Shown: positions 61,082 through 64,000 of the stretch, piece by piece
How positions within the stretch are numbered: position 1 is the first letter of the stretch
Layout: every line of letters starts with the position of its first letter
From: Amylostereum areolatum
Taxonomy: Eukaryota > Basidiomycota > Agaricomycetes > Russulales > Stereaceae
Direction: 5' to 3'
Length of the DNA stretch: 64,000 nt
NCBI GenBank assembly: GCA_012932865.1
Contig: SAXG01000017.1
Span: 1 to 64,000, forward strand
Notes under the pieces: generated by a model
Told to the model about the DNA's origin: nothing
Seen by the model: the letters and a program-made list of their open reading frames with translations, nothing else
Databases searched by the model: none
Translations under genes and position numbers: made by a program

Positions 61082-62018
61082 GGGGGCGACCTGAACGATG
61101 ACAGAGATCCCGAGTCGGAAAAGCACATGATTACTGTACTGAGCCGGAAGGCTTGGGAGTAAGTGGGTGGCCGTCTGGAAAATCGTGGAACGGATTATGG
61201 ATGACGAGTCCGATTCGATGAGCACACAGGAGCACTTGGCAGAACATTGGTCAAACACAACAAGTGACGTAAGCAGATAAATGATCTTATCTTTTCTCTG
61301 GATTTGACATAGATATCCCGACATCCTCTAAGACCCACGTATGCAGCGCGTCGAGCAGCGCGAGAGACCGCGAGGAAAGCCGGCGCGAAGGAAGTGAGGC
61401 GCTCTAGAAGCTATGTGTAGAGTCGATCAGTTCAAACACTCTGATCTGCCCTCTGGGTCCCCGTCCCACCGGCCGTAATATACGTACTATGCAATGAGGA
61501 TGGGTCCGGAGCGAGCAATCGATCCGCATTGTATGTACTTTCACCTTCAGGTTGTTGAAGTCAAGTGTCCCAAACCCAATAAAATGTATTCTGCTGTACA
61601 GAAACGCCGCCCAAAACGTCGTCGAGAAGCATGAGGCGGAAACCCCTCCAATTGTGGAACGAAGATGCTGGGGTGCTGTTGAGAATGCGGGGATCATAAG
61701 TTATCTTGTGTGTGGCGTGCGTGGTAATGCGGGTGCGGGGATGGATGGGATCGGATGCGGATGAGGGGTAGGGATTACAACAAGAGGTGGAGAGGCGGAC
61801 CGTGCGTGCGCTGAACAAGGTGGGACAGACCGTCCTGCGATCGAGGCGGATGGATATGGGGGATTATCGTGCGGGCGTCATGATGCCGAACATTATAAGA
61901 AAGAGGGTAAACGGGGAACGAAGGACGGAGGAGAGGAGGCGCGTGACCGGGAGTAATATCTCGTGAAGACAAAAGCACCGAAGCTGACGGTGGGGCGGGA
62001 CGCGGGGAGGAAGAGCGA
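61082..62018. other. Intergenic region
   Basis: About 940 bp. No gene supported; several short minus-strand frames (for example 61404-61697 and 61561-61818) have no family. Confidence 0.4.
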
Positions 62019-63481
62019 TCACCGCTCCACGGATGGCACGGCGCGGAAGTCGTACACGGTGAATAGCTCCTCGAGCTGCGTTAGATCGGGGTCGGTCGAC
62101 GTCGAGGCGGTCGCTCGCCGTTTCTGGTAGGCGAGCGGCTTACGAGAAGTTACGAAGGCGTCGAACTCATAGCTAATGTCGAAGTTGGGGCCGTTTTGCT
62201 GTTTGCAGTAGCGTCGTTAGGGGGAGACCGGTATGGGAAGAGGAAATGGAAACGTACGTCGGGGACGAAGCCAGGCGGGATGCGCTTGGATGGAAGCTCT
62301 GGCCAGCTAACGGAGGCAAACCAGGGATGGCGTTGAATCTCTTCGAGGCTGGACCGGATGGACCGACAACCGAGACGATGCGAGGGATCCTTATTCAAAA
62401 ACTACGCAGTATTCGAGCATTAGACGGTGCACGCGTGGTGAGCAGAACCAAGAAGGACGCACAGAAGTGATCGCGCTGCACCCGACGGAGCTGATTGTTT
62501 GCGCGGCCGGGATTAACGGGGGCACAGGTGCCACTTCGGAGGAGCGCACGCGACGCATGACGGCGTCGGTGGAGGGGCCTTCGTACGGTCGCGTGTGCCA
62601 GAGAAGCTCGTGTGCGCACACTCCAAGCGCCCACCAGTCGATCTGCCATGAGTACCCGCCTCGTGTGCCGTCGACCATCTCGGGCGCCATGTAGGCGGGG
62701 GTGCCCGCGGTGGAGGTGTGCATCCGTCGGAGGTCCCGTGAGTAAACGGCGACGTTGAAGTCGGAGACGTGCGCGTGGCCGTCGCTGTCGAGGAGGATGT
62801 TGTCTGGTTTGAGGTCCCTGAGGAAGGGAAGGGGTGGCGTTAGAAGGGGGTGGGGGGGAAGGGGAGGAGGGACGAACCGATGAATGACGCCTTGCTTGTG
62901 AAGGTAAGATAGGGCAGAGGATAGCTCGGCTACCCAGTGAAGAACGACAGATTCTGAGAAACGACCCTGGGTGTTTAAATGATCTATCCGTGATCCGTCA
63001 GTGGGGGCTTTCCAGGAAGGGTGCCGTTGGACGACTCACAACGCAGGTTGCCGCCTGCCATGAAGTCGAGAACAAAAAAGCAGTTGGCGTCATCCTGAAA
63101 CGCGAAGCGAAGATTAACGACGTAAGGATGATTGATCTAGTGGGTAGCAAAAAAAGTGTAAGATGATTCGGTCGAAGGTGAGGAGGACGGGTATCTGTAC
63201 CTTTTCTAGGAGACGCCTCTCCTGTATAATGTGGGCGACAGCCTTGGCCTTCAGACAACGCTGTTTGTCGACGTATTTGAGAGCGTATAAACTTTTAGAT
63301 CGTCTATGTTCCACGGCTTGCACCTGGGGATGTGGGAAGTCAGTTCGAGGGATCGAGCGGAGGGATGAAAGGACTGAAGACGTACAGTACCGAACGCGCC
63401 TTTGCCTACCACTCTGTGGAGGTCAAAGTGGCTCAGGTCGACGTCGCCGTCAAAGTCAACTTGTGATTGCGCGCAGCCCAT
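62019..63481 (-). CDS. STK32/YANK-type serine/threonine protein kinase
   Basis: ATG 63481, MGCAQSQVDFDGDVDLSHF; Gly2 and Cys3 suggest myristoylation and palmitoylation. Glycine loop: VVGKGAFGTV. Catalytic lysine: YALKYVDKQRC, with helix C as HIIQERRLLEK. The catalytic loop is HRDLKPDNILLD. The metal motif is SDFNVA (DFN in place of DFG), as known in human STK32/YANK kinases. The activation segment ends GTPAYMAPEMVDG, then WQIDWWALGVCAHELLWHTR. The C-lobe continues across an intron (about 62400-62460) into FLNKDPSHRLGCRSI and the C-tail ends YDFRAVPSVER. About eight introns, no frame break. AGC-related; cellular role of YANKs is poorly known. Confidence 0.88.
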
Positions 63482-64000
63482 GGGGCATTAGGGTTCCTAC
63501 ACGGAGGGGTAAAGGACGGGCAATTTAAACAGGACGGGAGGGGCTTGGGCGTCGGCACGGAGGGCCTTGTTCTCGAGATGGCAGGAGGGGCCTTGGCCGA
63601 CCGCCTCGTGGATCTGACGAGAGGAGGCCGAATTTGGGCAATGTTCTTTTGCGTAGGCGCGAGTTGTGCGCGAGTAACGGAGGACGGAGATAAAAAGAGC
63701 AAAGGAGGACTTGTAGCCTTGGAAGACTAGAGTTTGAGATGCGATGGGGACGCTCTTCGAAGGCTCAAATCTCCGAGGGCGACGGTACCGATGATGCGAA
63801 GCATCCTGCCTATTGTCTTGAGAGTAGAGTTTATGTATTCACAGCATGCCGAGATGAATGGGCTTCGCGAGTTCCAAAGACTAGGCAACATTTGGGAGTG
63901 CACTGGCAAAAAATACACGACATGGGCGGTTGGTAGAAACAAAGGCAAAGACCTGCAAAGACGCACTTGCTCCCTGACCCAATATCGGAGGTCGGGTCCG
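63482..64000. other. Upstream region of kinase, window edge
   Basis: About 520 bp, no gene supported. A short minus frame (63727-63966) has no family resemblance. Confidence 0.35.

Overview
Organism. This is nuclear DNA of a filamentous basidiomycete, most likely a mushroom-forming agaricomycete. Genes lie on both strands 0.1-1.5 kb apart and are cut by many short introns of about 50-60 nt (GTRNGT...YAG). Several families are typical of, or restricted to, these fungi: a DUF6534-type membrane protein, fungal mitoribosomal protein mL59, a Mgr3-like TPR protein, a berberine-bridge-type secreted oxidase and an intron-rich tail-anchored aldehyde dehydrogenase. I found no rRNA, tRNA, CRISPR array or recognisable transposon. 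Layout, left. 1-6.4 kb holds four genes with clear coding sense but repeated one-base frame breaks: a 5'-truncated MAT2B/RmlD-like reductase, a salicylate-hydroxylase-like FAD monooxygenase, an unrecognised mitochondrial-type protein and a CHCH-domain protein. From 7 to 19 kb the genes are clean: tail-anchored fatty aldehyde dehydrogenase, SYG1/XPR1 phosphate exporter (SPX-EXS), VPS16, and an arrestin-like protein. 20.2-21.5 kb holds an unrecognised multi-exon gene. Layout, centre. 22.4-33 kb carries housekeeping genes: RCC1, SAP18 with an RS/RG tail, an agaricomycete-type protein with an HMG-like N-terminus, a Mgr3-like TPR protein, Sec62 and mL59. 33.5-37 kb has an MDR-type NADPH oxidoreductase and an aminoglycoside-phosphotransferase-fold kinase. 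37.3-45 kb is GC-rich and low in complexity: a large PH-domain protein, a proline-rich protein and a glycine-rich protein. Layout, right. 45.9-48 kb encodes a secreted FAD-linked oxidase, 49.5-51.6 kb a DUF6534 seven-helix protein, and 52.5-55.3 kb a Sec2/Rabin8-type Rab exchange factor. 55.8-61.0 kb is the most coherent functional group: two tandem intradiol ring-cleavage dioxygenases and a paralogue of the MDR oxidoreductase, all on the minus strand, each with a TATA-like box 60-80 nt upstream of its ATG. I infer a small inducible aromatic-catabolism cluster. 62.0-63.5 kb encodes an STK32/YANK-type kinase with the family's DFN motif in place of DFG. How it fits together. Most genes are independent housekeeping functions: membrane traffic (VPS16, Sec2, Sec62, arrestin), phosphate handling, mitochondria and nuclear transport. 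The metabolic theme is oxidation of aromatics and lipids: FAD monooxygenase, dioxygenases, MDR reductases, BBE oxidase and ALDH. A caution runs through the window. At least ten genes carry one-base frame breaks, many in or beside short homopolymers, while their neighbours are intact over thousands of bases. Unpolished long-read sequence explains this better than gene death, but the sequence alone cannot settle it.
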